This document shows positions 1 to 8,078 of a stretch of DNA of 64,000 bases, one piece after another (position 1 is the stretch's first letter; each line of letters starts with the position of its first letter). The stretch lies in assembly GCF_002072955.1 (NCBI RefSeq), contig NZ_LPUF01000002.1:62001-126000 (forward strand), given 5' to 3'. Source of the stretch: Methyloprofundus sedimenti. Lineage in GTDB: Bacteria; Pseudomonadota; Gammaproteobacteria; Methylococcales; Methylomonadaceae. Made by a program: the position numbers and the translations under genes. The notes beneath the pieces are model-generated. The model worked only from the letters and a program-made list of their open reading frames with translations, searched no databases and had not been told where the DNA came from.

Positions 1-77
1 TGGCAATTATATCAATTTGAGATGTAACTGGTATTTTCCTTGGTTTTTCTTATCGAACGTGAACGAGACAAGTTGCG

Positions 78-651
78 CTACACAGGATGAACTGAGGAAC
101 GAAGTGCGTCTTTCGAGTTATTCGTCACACCACCCGCATTAAATTCCCCTGAATAGCCCCAGGTATTTGAATAAATACCCCATTCAACAAACTTATGAAA
201 ATTTGAATAACGCCAATCGAAAACTTGCCGTACCCGACTGCGCTCCAATGGATTCTAATAAATATAATTTACATAATTGTTAAAATCAGCTTGATCAACA
301 ATCAAATACATCCAAAATCGGCTTTGCCATAGTCCACGTTCGCGTCGTTTATTTCATCTTTTTGAAACACGCTCGCCTTTATCAATAGCACACGAGAAAT
401 GTCCTTTAAGCAGGTTCCAGCGTATAGAAAAATCGCATCATAAGGGTAAGGTTCAAATACAATGCAAATGATCCCGCATTATAACCACCGCATTAATACG
501 AAAAGGTCTTCTGTCTTTAACATAGCTAAAAGAGTCTAAACGAGTCAATTTTTTCAAACAACAAATGATTATGCTGACATTCGGCAAGGTTTACAACGAA
601 ATGATGCGCTTCGTTCGAGTTTATCGTTTTTTATAGTTAAGAGACAGGCAT
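78..651 (-). pseudogene. Decayed REP-associated tyrosine transposase (RAYT)
   Basis: No open frame survives here, but translating the minus strand with a frame change near 535 gives a nearly full-length RAYT/Y1 transposase. Recognisable blocks in order are an N-terminal HHFVVNLAE, then RRPFRIN, the HUH-type DHLHCI, DFSIRWNLLKGHF, RRERGLWQSRFW, and the C-terminal DWRYSNFHKFVEWGIYSNTW, which match the usual order and spacing of this family. At least five in-frame stops (after MPVS, HCI, LPL, VSKR and NYIY) and one frameshift make it inactive. It belongs to a different branch from the intact RAYT near 31 kb, whose sequence around the HxH motif is quite different. The likely original start is the ATG at 651. 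Seen: the blocks and stops. Inferred: family assignment by recall of family motifs. Confidence 0.8.
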
Positions 652-970
652 TCGATATTACCCATAATAAGTTATTCACCCGATCTATATATCTTACACG
701 CTGCCATCGACTATCCGTCAATAAAAATGCCTAAGCCCAAAACGCTAGAAAATATAATCTGTATTTATATCCAGATAAACGAATATAAATCATATTAGCT
801 ACATATTTAAATAGCCGCTCTTAGCCATTTTAAGCCTGATAATTAATCATTTTCTATCAGCAAAAATTAATTATTGATGTAAGGTTGACGCGTTAATGAC
901 GACTTATCTTTGCTTTCCACAGGAAGACGAGGATTTATAACCCGATTAATCATCACACAGAGAGTAAAAA
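652..970. other. Gene-free leader upstream of pstS
   Basis: AT-rich stretch between the RAYT relic and pstS. A purine-rich AGAGAG lies just before the GTG start of pstS. I looked for two CTGTCAT-like repeats spaced as in a Pho box and did not find a convincing pair here, unlike the porin promoter near 45.2 kb. Nothing else recognised. Confidence 0.5.
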
Positions 971-1813
971 GTGAAAAAAACAGGCATATTCACAGCAATA
1001 ATGGTCATCATCGGCGTAGCCTGGCTTTTCTTGCCTCTATCAGAGAATGATACATCTCCTAAAACCGATCTCGAAAAACTGGTCTTAACCGGCTCCAGCA
1101 CCGTTGCTCCTCTAGCGGCTGAAATTGGTAAACGCTTTGAATCCTTACATCCTGATGTACGGATTGATGTGCAAACCGGAGGTTCATCGCGCGGTGTTAA
1201 TGATGCGCGTTCCGGGCTTGCCAATATTGGTATGGCATCACGCGCACTCAAGGAGAATGAAACAGATTTGCTGAACTTTACCCTGGCTTTAGACGGTATC
1301 AGTCTGATTATTCATCAGACTAATCCAGTCAGATCGCTGAGTAAACAACAAATTATCGACATTTACACCGGTAAAATTGCTAACTGGCAGGAAGTCGGTG
1401 GTAACGATGCGCCGATTACCGTAGTCAACAAAGCTGAAGGTCGTTCGACGCTGGAATTGTTTTTGCATTATTTTGCTTTAAATAACACGCAAGTGAAACC
1501 GCATGTGGTGATTGGCGATAATCAACAAGGTATTAAAAGCGTTGCCGGAAATCCTGATGCGATTGGCTACGTCTCGGTCGGTTCAGCGGAATATGAAGCA
1601 ATGCATAATGTCCCGATTAAACTGCTGCCGCTTGATGGTATCGTCGCTTCCGTTGAAAATGTGCGTAACCGTCGCTTTCCTTTATCGAGACCTTTAAACC
1701 TCATTACACGCGCAGTACCTACGGGCATAGCAAAAGAGTTTATTGAATTTGCCAGCTCGGCACAAGTAAACGATCTTATCGAGGCACAATACTTTGTTCC
1801 TGTCGCGCACTGA
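971..1813 (+). CDS. pstS: Phosphate ABC transporter substrate-binding protein PstS
   Basis: Periplasmic phosphate-binding protein that delivers phosphate to PstCAB. The 280-residue protein has an N-terminal hydrophobic segment (about 7-23) acting as export signal or anchor, with no lipobox cysteine. The phosphate-site signatures are present: GSSTVAP at 41-47, GGSSRG at 70-75 and MASR at 88-91. The start is a GTG preceded by AGAGAG. The stop codon overlaps the presumed TTG start of pstC, so the genes are probably translationally coupled. It is shorter than many PstS proteins (320-350) but contains both lobes. Because pstC directly downstream is interrupted, this protein may still be exported but probably has no complete permease partner from this operon. 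Confidence 0.92.
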   Translation: MKKTGIFTAIMVIIGVAWLFLPLSENDTSPKTDLEKLVLTGSSTVAPLAAEIGKRFESLHPDVRIDVQTGGSSRGVNDARSGLANIGMASRALKENETDLLNFTLALDGISLIIHQTNPVRSLSKQQIIDIYTGKIANWQEVGGNDAPITVVNKAEGRSTLELFLHYFALNNTQVKPHVVIGDNQQGIKSVAGNPDAIGYVSVGSAEYEAMHNVPIKLLPLDGIVASVENVRNRRFPLSRPLNLITRAVPTGIAKEFIEFASSAQVNDLIEAQYFVPVAH

Positions 1814-2012
1814 TCAACAGCTTGCCTTGATACTACGGCTTTGTGCCCTGATTTCGGCGGCCATCGTTCTGTTGATTGTCGTCTTTTTGCTGCATGAATC
1901 CTGGCCGGTTTTAAGGCATGTCTCAATAACAAGATTTATCAGCGATACATCGTGGCATCCAGCACAGGACTTATATAATATAACGCCTATGCTTTCAGCA
2001 ACCTTGCTATTA

Positions 2013-3047
2013 CATATCCCACTTAAATAGCGAACTTCATTGAGTGATTAACAAAGCTTTGAGCATTATCTGTACTGATGCATTTCAACCCTTCGGCATA
2101 AGCTTGATATAACGCTTCAACGGTTCGTGGTCTTTGTTTGCGTAAGTACTGTTTAATTTTATTCCATGCTAATTCAATCGGGTTAAGGTCAGGTGAGTAA
2201 GGCGGTAGGTAAATAAGCTTTGCTCCTGTCTTTTGAATAAGATCCTTAATTTCATCTACTTTATGAACTGAGGCATTATCCATCACAACATAGTCACCTT
2301 CAGCGAGTAAGGGGCAAAGAAAATGCTTCAAAAAGTAGAGGAATACAAGTCCTGTCATGGTTCCTTCAAAATTTAAGGCGGTTTTCATACCGGCTGATGT
2401 CATTGCCCCGACCATACTTACACGCTGCCCTTTAGCAACCGGCGCTTCATCATAAACACGCTGATCTGACGGTGCTCGCCCATAAAGAGGTGAGAGATTC
2501 AGTCCTGCGCCCATTTCATCAAGAAAAATGAGCTTATCGAGCGATATATCGGCGATTTCAGTGCAATAGTCTATTTTTAGCTTTTTAGTTCGGTCACAAT
2601 ATTTAGCTGGATCGTACGGACTTTTTTTTATATCGAATATTCATACGCTTAAGAGCTCTATCCATTGAACTTTTCCCCATGCTAATACCAAAGTGTTCAG
2701 CATATCGGTCACAAAGATCATTTAGTGTCAAATCAGGCTTTTTTATTAGCCATTCTTTTATCTCAAGAGCACCCGCTTCATCTACTTTTGGTGCAACATG
2801 CCCGCCTACTTTTTTGGCTGCAATCATGCCAGTTTCCTGGTAATGTTGCCATAAGGTATAAACAAAAGAATAAGAAACAGCGAAACGTTTAGCTATATCA
2901 GGTTTACTTTGTTTGTCTATCTCAATAGCATTGAGCACTTTTTTTCGAATATCGACTGAGTAAGGGGCTGGCACAAAAATATGATTGATAACGGAGAACT
3001 GGGAAAGCTATAGTACATTAAAATTCAGTTCATTAATACGGGAAATG
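2013..3047 (-). mobile_element. IS630-type insertion sequence in pstC
   Basis: A 1035-bp element bounded by TA dinucleotides at 2011-2012 and 3048-3049, as expected for IS630/Tc1-type TA duplication. The terminal inverted repeats read inward CATATCCCAC at the left and CATTTCCCGT at the right, followed by a further shared GAACT about ten bases in. The boundaries were chosen by two independent criteria that agree: the inverted repeats and restoration of the pstC frame. The transposase lies on the minus strand, opposite to pstC. The other TA candidates considered (2028 and 3034) do not restore the frame. Confidence 0.88.
2023..2974 (-). pseudogene. IS630-family transposase in two overlapping frames
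   Basis: The first frame (2974 to 2603, 123 residues) is the N-terminal helix-turn-helix part (KPDIAKRFAVSYSFVYTLW). The catalytic part lies in the +1 frame, read from about 2635 to 2023. Its DDE residues are visible: the first D in IFLDEMG, the second in YVVMDNASVHK, and the E in DLNPIELAWNK. The two frames meet at a run of eight A residues (minus strand) at 2632-2639; with seven A the protein would be one continuous chain through KKSPYDPAKYC. A single-base insertion, transcriptional slippage or a read error would all fit. The first catalytic D lies upstream of the ATG at 2514, so that shorter open frame alone cannot be active. Confidence 0.85.
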
Positions 3048-3683
3048 TAATATCCACGCTGGGTGCCTTGTTGCTAGCCACACCACTTGGCATTGCCTCT
3101 GCTTTATTCAGTCGCTATTATGCGCCACCAGCCGTCGCCACAGGGTACCGACGTTTAATTGAATTACTGGCAGGTATTCCTTCTGTCGTTTACGGGCTTT
3201 GGGGATTAACCACATTGGCGCCTTTAATCGCGCAACTGCATCCCCCCGGCGTGAGTTTATTGACGGCACTGTTAATACTGGCGCTGATGATTTTGCCCAC
3301 TATTGCCTTAAGCGTTGATGCAGCGCTCCTTGCTGTTCCCATTGCGTATCATCAAGGCGCGGCAGCACTCGGTTTATCTCGCTGGGCGATGATCAAAGGC
3401 GTTATTTTGCCCGCTGCGCATTCAAACATTACGTCGGGCATTATGTTAGCCGCCGGACGGGCGATCGGTGAAACCATGGCCGTCTTAATGGTAGCGGGTA
3501 ATGTGGTCCAACTGCCGCACAGTCTATTTGATTCGGTGCGTACACTTACTGCTAATATTGCCCTGGAAATGTCTTATGCGATGGGCGATCATCGTGCCGC
3601 TTTATTTGTCTCAGGCTTGGCTTTAATGCTGATGGTTTTACTTTTAGTCAGCAGTGCTGAACTATTGAAAAGGCGCTCAGTAT

Positions 3684-4520
3684 ATGTCTAAAGATAGCGT
3701 AGCAACTTTGTTAATATGGCTATCCGCGTTGCTGGTAACAGCGGTATTTTTATGCTTACTGATAGATATTATGCGTCAGGGCCTGGCAGGCCTTTCGTGG
3801 TCATATCTTATCGAAGCACCTCAAAACACAGGACGTTCCGGCGGAATCGGCTCGATCATCGTGTCAACGGGGTTGATTTTACTGGTTGCTATGGCAACCT
3901 CCGCCCCCTTAGGTTTAGGCACTGCGATTCTGCTTACTGAATTCATGCCACAAAAAAGCGTTTTTGCTGCTTTTGTTGAACGCAGTTTAGAGGTGCTGGC
4001 AGGCATTCCCTCTATCGTTTTTGGCTTATTCGGTAATGCATTCTTTTGCATTTATTTAGGCCTAGGGTTTTCCATTTTATCGGGTGGCTTAACACTGGCC
4101 TGTATGGTGTTACCGATTTTAATTAGTACAGCTACTCAAGGTTTACGCGCGCTACCTAATGATTATCGACTATCGACCACGGCTTTGGGCATGACGCGCA
4201 GCGCTGCCTTATTACATTTACTCTTGCCAGCAGCCACCCCTGCCCTTGTTGCTGGCTTAATGTTAGGTATAGGCAGAGCGGGGGCAGAAACGGCCGCGCT
4301 GATCTTTACCAGTGGCTATGTCGATCGCATGCCCGATTCATTAATGGATTCGGGGCGGGCATTATCGATACATATTTACGATCTGTCCATGAATGTCGCC
4401 GGCGGTGATGCTAACGCTAATGCAGCGGCATTAGTGTTAATCACGCTTTTATTTATAATCAACAGTGTTTCTACTAGCTTGGCTAATCACTGGATGCACA
4501 GGAAAATTATCCGCTTATGA
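3684..4520 (+). CDS. pstA: Phosphate ABC transporter permease PstA
   Basis: Second membrane subunit of the Pst phosphate transporter. The 278 residues contain six predicted membrane segments, with an early periplasmic loop (GLSWSYLIEAP) and the permease coupling loop ATALGMTRSAALLHLLLPAA near residues 165-184. Length and layout are normal for PstA. The ATG overlaps the end of pstC by eight bases and the gene ends in an ATGA overlap with pstB, so it belongs to the pst operon. Its expression now depends on transcription reading through the IS630 element in pstC or on a promoter inside or after that element. Confidence 0.92.
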   Translation: MSKDSVATLLIWLSALLVTAVFLCLLIDIMRQGLAGLSWSYLIEAPQNTGRSGGIGSIIVSTGLILLVAMATSAPLGLGTAILLTEFMPQKSVFAAFVERSLEVLAGIPSIVFGLFGNAFFCIYLGLGFSILSGGLTLACMVLPILISTATQGLRALPNDYRLSTTALGMTRSAALLHLLLPAATPALVAGLMLGIGRAGAETAALIFTSGYVDRMPDSLMDSGRALSIHIYDLSMNVAGGDANANAAALVLITLLFIINSVSTSLANHWMHRKIIRL

Positions 4521-5401
4521 AGCCCATATTTATAGAAACAGAATCAGTAATGCCGCTAGACCCGGCCAAACACAAAACTGTGCAGGACAGCTATACTTTA
4601 GGACCTATACAAACCGGACCTTCTTGCTGTGTACCGAAAACTTTATTTAGTATTAACAATTTATCACTCAACTACGGCTCTAAACCTGCCTTAAAAAATG
4701 TTACTCTGGATATTTACGCAGGTTGTATTACCGCGCTTATCGGGCCATCAGGTTGCGGAAAAACCAGTTTTCTATCGACCTTAAATCGCTTAACCGATAT
4801 GATTCCTGACTGTCAGGTCACAGGGGATATTCGTTTTAATGACTCCGATTTACGTGATCCACGCTTAGATGTATTAAATTTACGTCGCGATATCGGTATG
4901 ATTTTTCAAAAACCCGTGCCCTTCCCTTTATCTATCCGGCGTAATATTGAGCTGCCCCTGCGTGAACACGGAACCAATAAAAGCGGTGAATTAAACGCGA
5001 TTGTGCAACAGGTTTTGCAAGATGTCGGTTTATGGGATGAAGTAAAAGACCGCCTGGATTCATCCGCACTCGCTTTATCCGGCGGCCAGCAACAGCGTTT
5101 ATGTATTGCCAGAGCCCTGGCTTTACAGCCAAAAGTGTTATTAATGGATGAGCCCTGTAGTGCCTTAGACCCGCTGTCTTCAGCCGTGGTAGAAGATTTA
5201 ATTAAACGTTTACAGGGGCGTTATACCATCATCATCGTGACCCATAATCTGGCTCAGGCTAAACGGATTGCTAATTACGCGGGATTTTTCTGGGTCAGCG
5301 AGCGTGCCGGCTGTTTAATCGAGTTCGGACAGTGTCAGCAAATCTTTGAATCCCCAGCACACGAATTAACGGCGGCTTATGTGAATGGGAGTCGCGGCTA
5401 G
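4517..5401 (+). CDS. pstB: Phosphate ABC transporter ATPase PstB
   Basis: Cytoplasmic ATPase that powers phosphate import through PstC/PstA. Walker A is GPSGCGKT (76-83), the Q-loop IFQKPVPFP is near 129-137, the ABC signature LSGGQQQ is 187-193, and Walker B VLLMDE is 207-212, followed by SALDP. At 294 residues it is about 35 longer than typical PstB because of an N-terminal extension before FSINNLSLNYG (about residue 44); the upstream ATG is kept because it overlaps the pstA stop as ATGA. No phoU follows: the next gene is on the opposite strand. The extension holds a Cys-Cys pair (37-38) of unknown meaning. Confidence 0.92.
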   Translation: MKPIFIETESVMPLDPAKHKTVQDSYTLGPIQTGPSCCVPKTLFSINNLSLNYGSKPALKNVTLDIYAGCITALIGPSGCGKTSFLSTLNRLTDMIPDCQVTGDIRFNDSDLRDPRLDVLNLRRDIGMIFQKPVPFPLSIRRNIELPLREHGTNKSGELNAIVQQVLQDVGLWDEVKDRLDSSALALSGGQQQRLCIARALALQPKVLLMDEPCSALDPLSSAVVEDLIKRLQGRYTIIIVTHNLAQAKRIANYAGFFWVSERAGCLIEFGQCQQIFESPAHELTAAYVNGSRG

Positions 5402-5620
5402 TCCTTATCAGATTCAGCTTGGATTTCACATTGCAGATATACAGTGACTATTATGATACATTTCGGATAATACAAATTTAAGTGATTCCAGCGTTTTTTA
5501 TAGACGGCCGGGGGTTAATTTATTTAAATAGGGATTTAAAAAGCTTAATGATTAGACTCTATAATGTTGTCATGATAAACAGGAAATAAAATACTACTCT
5601 ACTCTCAGCAAACCGACTTA

Positions 5621-6127
5621 CTACTCACTCAAATACTCTTTTATCCGTCTAATTTCATGCTCTAATCGACTACTGAGCAATGTAACGTCTTTTAATGAAC
5701 TGACGGATAGAAATTGTACAGTTACATTTTCTGATGTAATATTTTTTTTGGCTAGTATAGAAGCTCTAAGTACATGGTAGTCGTTAGTGATAATGACTAG
5801 CTTTATACTATTGGATATTAGAGGCTGAAGCAGCGTGTTAATTCCTTGTATATCATCAATCGTATTATAACTATCGACATAACCTAAAATCGCCCCCTCA
5901 AAATTGCTCTTTTTACTTTCAATATATTTTTTTAGGTACTTGTAATGCTGTTGATCTGTAATATTAAAATGATCACCAAACCCACCACATAGAATCAATT
6001 GTGTCTGTTTATTGCTGGTAAGCATTTCAACTGCCAAGTCACATCGCTGAATCGCATCACTATCTATATTACCCGCATCATCATTTCCTGCACCTAAAAT
6101 AGCGCAGATAGTTAAGTGATTATCCAT
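5621..6127 (-). CDS. DUF218 / YdcF-like protein
   Basis: A 168-residue protein with the DUF218 fold (ElyC/SanA/YdcF group). The characteristic elements are an N-terminal strand ending in an ILGAGN turn, an ILCGGFGDH segment, a conserved ND/NT region (YNTIDDIQGI) and ITNDYHVLRASILAK, matching the family's T-x-x-xH-x-xRA signature. Unlike ElyC it has no membrane helix, so it is likely cytoplasmic. It is the last gene of the glycan operon and overlaps the isomerase gene by eight bases. Family members are linked to envelope and lipid-carrier metabolism, but the reaction is not established, so I give no specific activity. Confidence 0.75.
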   Translation of the reverse strand: MDNHLTICAILGAGNDDAGNIDSDAIQRCDLAVEMLTSNKQTQLILCGGFGDHFNITDQQHYKYLKKYIESKKSNFEGAILGYVDSYNTIDDIQGINTLLQPLISNSIKLVIITNDYHVLRASILAKKNITSENVTVQFLSVSSLKDVTLLSSRLEHEIRRIKEYLSE

Positions 6128-6920
6128 GAACTATATCTTTAACATATTGAAGCGATTTTTCTAGCAACGCCACAGAGGAAGGCTGTTTCATCTCTATGGA
6201 AACCCAATTTTTGTAATTAATAGCACGAAGCGCATCAATTCCTTCTTTTTGATTCACCTCTCCGTTAATTATAGGTTCTAACATAGGCTCGCTAATGTGA
6301 TAATGAACAAACTCTTCTACCGTTTTTATCAACTCTGCAATGTCACCACCACACATATGCAGTCCAGCAGAATCAACATGAAGCTTAAATCCTTCATGAT
6401 TAACTTTTTCAACTAATTCTTTAGCATCCAATACATTAGTTACAAAATCACAACCATACTCTACCGGGTTATGCTCCAAACCAATGCAGCAATCATGCTG
6501 CAAACATATTTCACCCGCTTTATAAAAAAATTCGGCAGCAATATCCGCTGCTTCACTGCAGGAAGTTTGTCCCCGTTTTCTATTTTTTGGTGCACCAAAA
6601 ACTAAAACCTTACTACCGAAACCATCGGCTAAATCAGCGACCAATTTTATATGCTCTAAAAAAGCGATATGTGAAGATTTATCAAAAAGCTGCAATTCAG
6701 GTTTACCAAAAAGGATAGCCTGCATTGCAGGAAGCTCAAATCCTTTTGCCATCATAACCTTTCGATACTTGCTAGCTGCTTTATGTGATGCACCGCTCCA
6801 ATTAGCCCAGAGCTTAGTAGGAGCAACCTCTATACCTGTAATGCCATTAGCTGTTAAAAGCCCTAAAATATAAGGATCATCGTGTTGTTCCCATGCAATA
6901 TTTGAAATAGCAAGTTTCAT
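6120..6920 (-). CDS. Sugar phosphate isomerase/epimerase, TIM-barrel family
   Basis: A 266-residue protein of the xylose isomerase-like TIM-barrel superfamily (AP_endonuc_2). The expected metal-ligand regions are visible: IGLEHNP (Glu on a mid-barrel strand), FKLHVDSAG (Asp), VHYHISEP (His) and a C-terminal VSIEMK (Glu). Such enzymes isomerise or epimerise keto sugars using a divalent metal; the substrate cannot be told. It starts at the base where the downstream epimerase gene ends and sits within a tightly packed operon, suggesting that it makes or converts a sugar used by the neighbouring glycosyltransferases. Confidence 0.8.
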   Translation of the reverse strand: MKLAISNIAWEQHDDPYILGLLTANGITGIEVAPTKLWANWSGASHKAASKYRKVMMAKGFELPAMQAILFGKPELQLFDKSSHIAFLEHIKLVADLADGFGSKVLVFGAPKNRKRGQTSCSEAADIAAEFFYKAGEICLQHDCCIGLEHNPVEYGCDFVTNVLDAKELVEKVNHEGFKLHVDSAGLHMCGGDIAELIKTVEEFVHYHISEPMLEPIINGEVNQKEGIDALRAINYKNWVSIEMKQPSSVALLEKSLQYVKDIVHG

Positions 6921-7696
6921 TATGTGTCCTGTTGAGTGTTATATTCTTCAATAAACTCTGCAAGCTGTTGCAGCATTTCAGTTTTAGTGTAGACATAATT
7001 GTCTGTATTTCCCCATAGGTGTGCATATTTTGAATATAAATTATAGTGACCCTCTGGAACAGCTTCTTGTCCGAGAACCTTAGATGGAAAAAAATTCGTG
7101 ACTATATCATTAGTCGGTACAGGTTCTGTAAAGAGGTTGATCACCTTAATATTATTCTTAACGGCTTTTTTAATATCCTGCCAAAGATATTTTAAATAAT
7201 AAAATTGAAAAGATGATTTAACGTTAATCATTTCCAGGCAATTATCATTAAGCAGGTCAAAGATAACATTCTTCTTTAAGCCATTACCAAACAAGCCAGG
7301 CAATCTAACAATAATGCAATTGCTAAAATGGTTATCACAAAAGGCTTCAAACTTTAATCGATGAGTTCCATAAGCATGGTTTTTTATACTAGTACAATCA
7401 AAATCTTCGTCTTTACTCTGTGTTACGGGGTACACGTCAATTGTTGAAATAAGAATAATCTGCTTAGCCTTGACACTCGCAAGTACTTCCTCAAGTGCTT
7501 TAATATTAGCGAGATCAGTTTCTGGCTCCTTATTAGCCATCCATTTTACGGCTGATACGCCAGCGCAGACGACAAGATCAAACTCTTGACCACACATTTT
7601 TTTATAATTTTTTGAGTTATAAAAATCTGTAAATTCATATTGTTGTTTTAAATTACTGCCAACAAAACCAGTATGCCCTATTAATGCAGTTCTCAT
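6920..7696 (-). CDS. NAD(P)-dependent epimerase/dehydratase (extended SDR)
   Basis: A 258-residue short-chain dehydrogenase/reductase of the nucleotide-sugar type. The start is the ATG at 7696, giving MRTALIGHTGFVGSN with the Rossmann GxxGxxG at the very N-terminus, nine bases after the preceding gene; a longer in-frame ORF from 7798 is rejected because it would overlap that gene. The middle of the fold shows ISTIDVYP and the catalytic-region motif YGTHRLKFE. In the usual YxxxK motif the fifth position is Lys; here it is Arg, which may mean altered or lost catalysis, or use of a nearby Lys. The role is probably in making or reducing a sugar for the surrounding glycan genes. Confidence 0.78.
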   Translation of the reverse strand: MRTALIGHTGFVGSNLKQQYEFTDFYNSKNYKKMCGQEFDLVVCAGVSAVKWMANKEPETDLANIKALEEVLASVKAKQIILISTIDVYPVTQSKDEDFDCTSIKNHAYGTHRLKFEAFCDNHFSNCIIVRLPGLFGNGLKKNVIFDLLNDNCLEMINVKSSFQFYYLKYLWQDIKKAVKNNIKVINLFTEPVPTNDIVTNFFPSKVLGQEAVPEGHYNLYSKYAHLWGNTDNYVYTKTEMLQQLAEFIEEYNTQQDT

Positions 7697-7704
7697 ATTT
7701 GTCT

Positions 7705-8076
7705 TTACCCAGCCTTTGCTAACACTAAAACACCAATAATTATTATTCCCATACCACGCAGTCTCATGGGAGTTAACTCTTCGCCTAACCAAAGCCATGC
7801 CATTGAACTAACAAGTACATAACCTAACGCTAAAAAAGGGTATGCAAAGCTAATATCTACCTTACTTAATGCCCACAGCCAAACAACTAAAGCACTTACA
7901 TGTAAAAACATACCTCCCAACACCCACGGGTTTGTTCCTACAGTCCATATTAAACCAATAATTCCATCAGGCTTTTCAGCGATTAAAGCATGAGTCATCA
8001 TGCCTTTTTTTAGAACCACATGAGCAGTTGAGGACATTAAAAGACTTAACAAAATTATTAATATATTAGTCAACAT
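7705..8076 (-). CDS. Small multidrug-resistance-like/EamA membrane protein (flippase candidate)
   Basis: A 123-residue protein with four predicted membrane helices. It resembles SMR/EamA proteins such as the ArnE/ArnF subunits that flip undecaprenyl-phosphate-linked sugars, with a conserved LSKVDISFAYPFLALGYV segment and a C-terminal WLWLGEELTPMRLRGM. Position favours a flippase over drug export: it lies between a multi-spanning membrane protein and an epimerase and has GT2 genes upstream in the same operon. GtrA-type flippases are of similar size. Probably acts as a dimer in the inner membrane. The substrate is inferred from context only. Confidence 0.78.
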   Translation of the reverse strand: MLTNILIILLSLLMSSTAHVVLKKGMMTHALIAEKPDGIIGLIWTVGTNPWVLGGMFLHVSALVVWLWALSKVDISFAYPFLALGYVLVSSMAWLWLGEELTPMRLRGMGIIIIGVLVLAKAG

Positions 8077-8078
8077 AA

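Larger units (their letters stand above)
1794..3691 (+). pseudogene. pstC: Phosphate permease pstC, split by an IS630-type insertion
   Basis: Inner-membrane permease subunit of the Pst transporter, read as two pieces. The 5' piece (1794-2012, TTG start overlapping pstS) encodes the first transmembrane helix and ends in PMLSATLL; the 3' piece (3050-3691) resumes with ISTLGALLLATPLG and contains the permease loop (AAALGLSRWAMIKGVILPAA) and the remaining helices. Removing 2013-3049 (the element plus one TA) joins the pieces in frame as a protein of about 286 residues, close to normal PstC length. As it stands the 5' frame runs into the element and stops at 2030. Only the 3' piece could be re-initiated (for example TTG 3068), and it would lack the N-terminus. 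Loss of function is very likely. Confidence 0.9.

Noticed and set aside
652-970. Pho box upstream of pstS
   Set aside because: No pair of CTGTCAT-like repeats at 11-base spacing could be found, although one would be expected for pst.
2603-2660. Programmed -1 frameshift in the IS630 transposase
   Set aside because: The slippery A-AAA-AAG is present, but slipping -1 leads to a frame that stops soon; the catalytic part is in the +1 frame.
2028-3035. Alternative IS630 boundaries at the TA of 2028-2029 and 3034-3035
   Set aside because: They share a GAACT near the ends but do not restore the pstC frame, while 2011-2012 and 3048-3049 match better inverted repeats and do.
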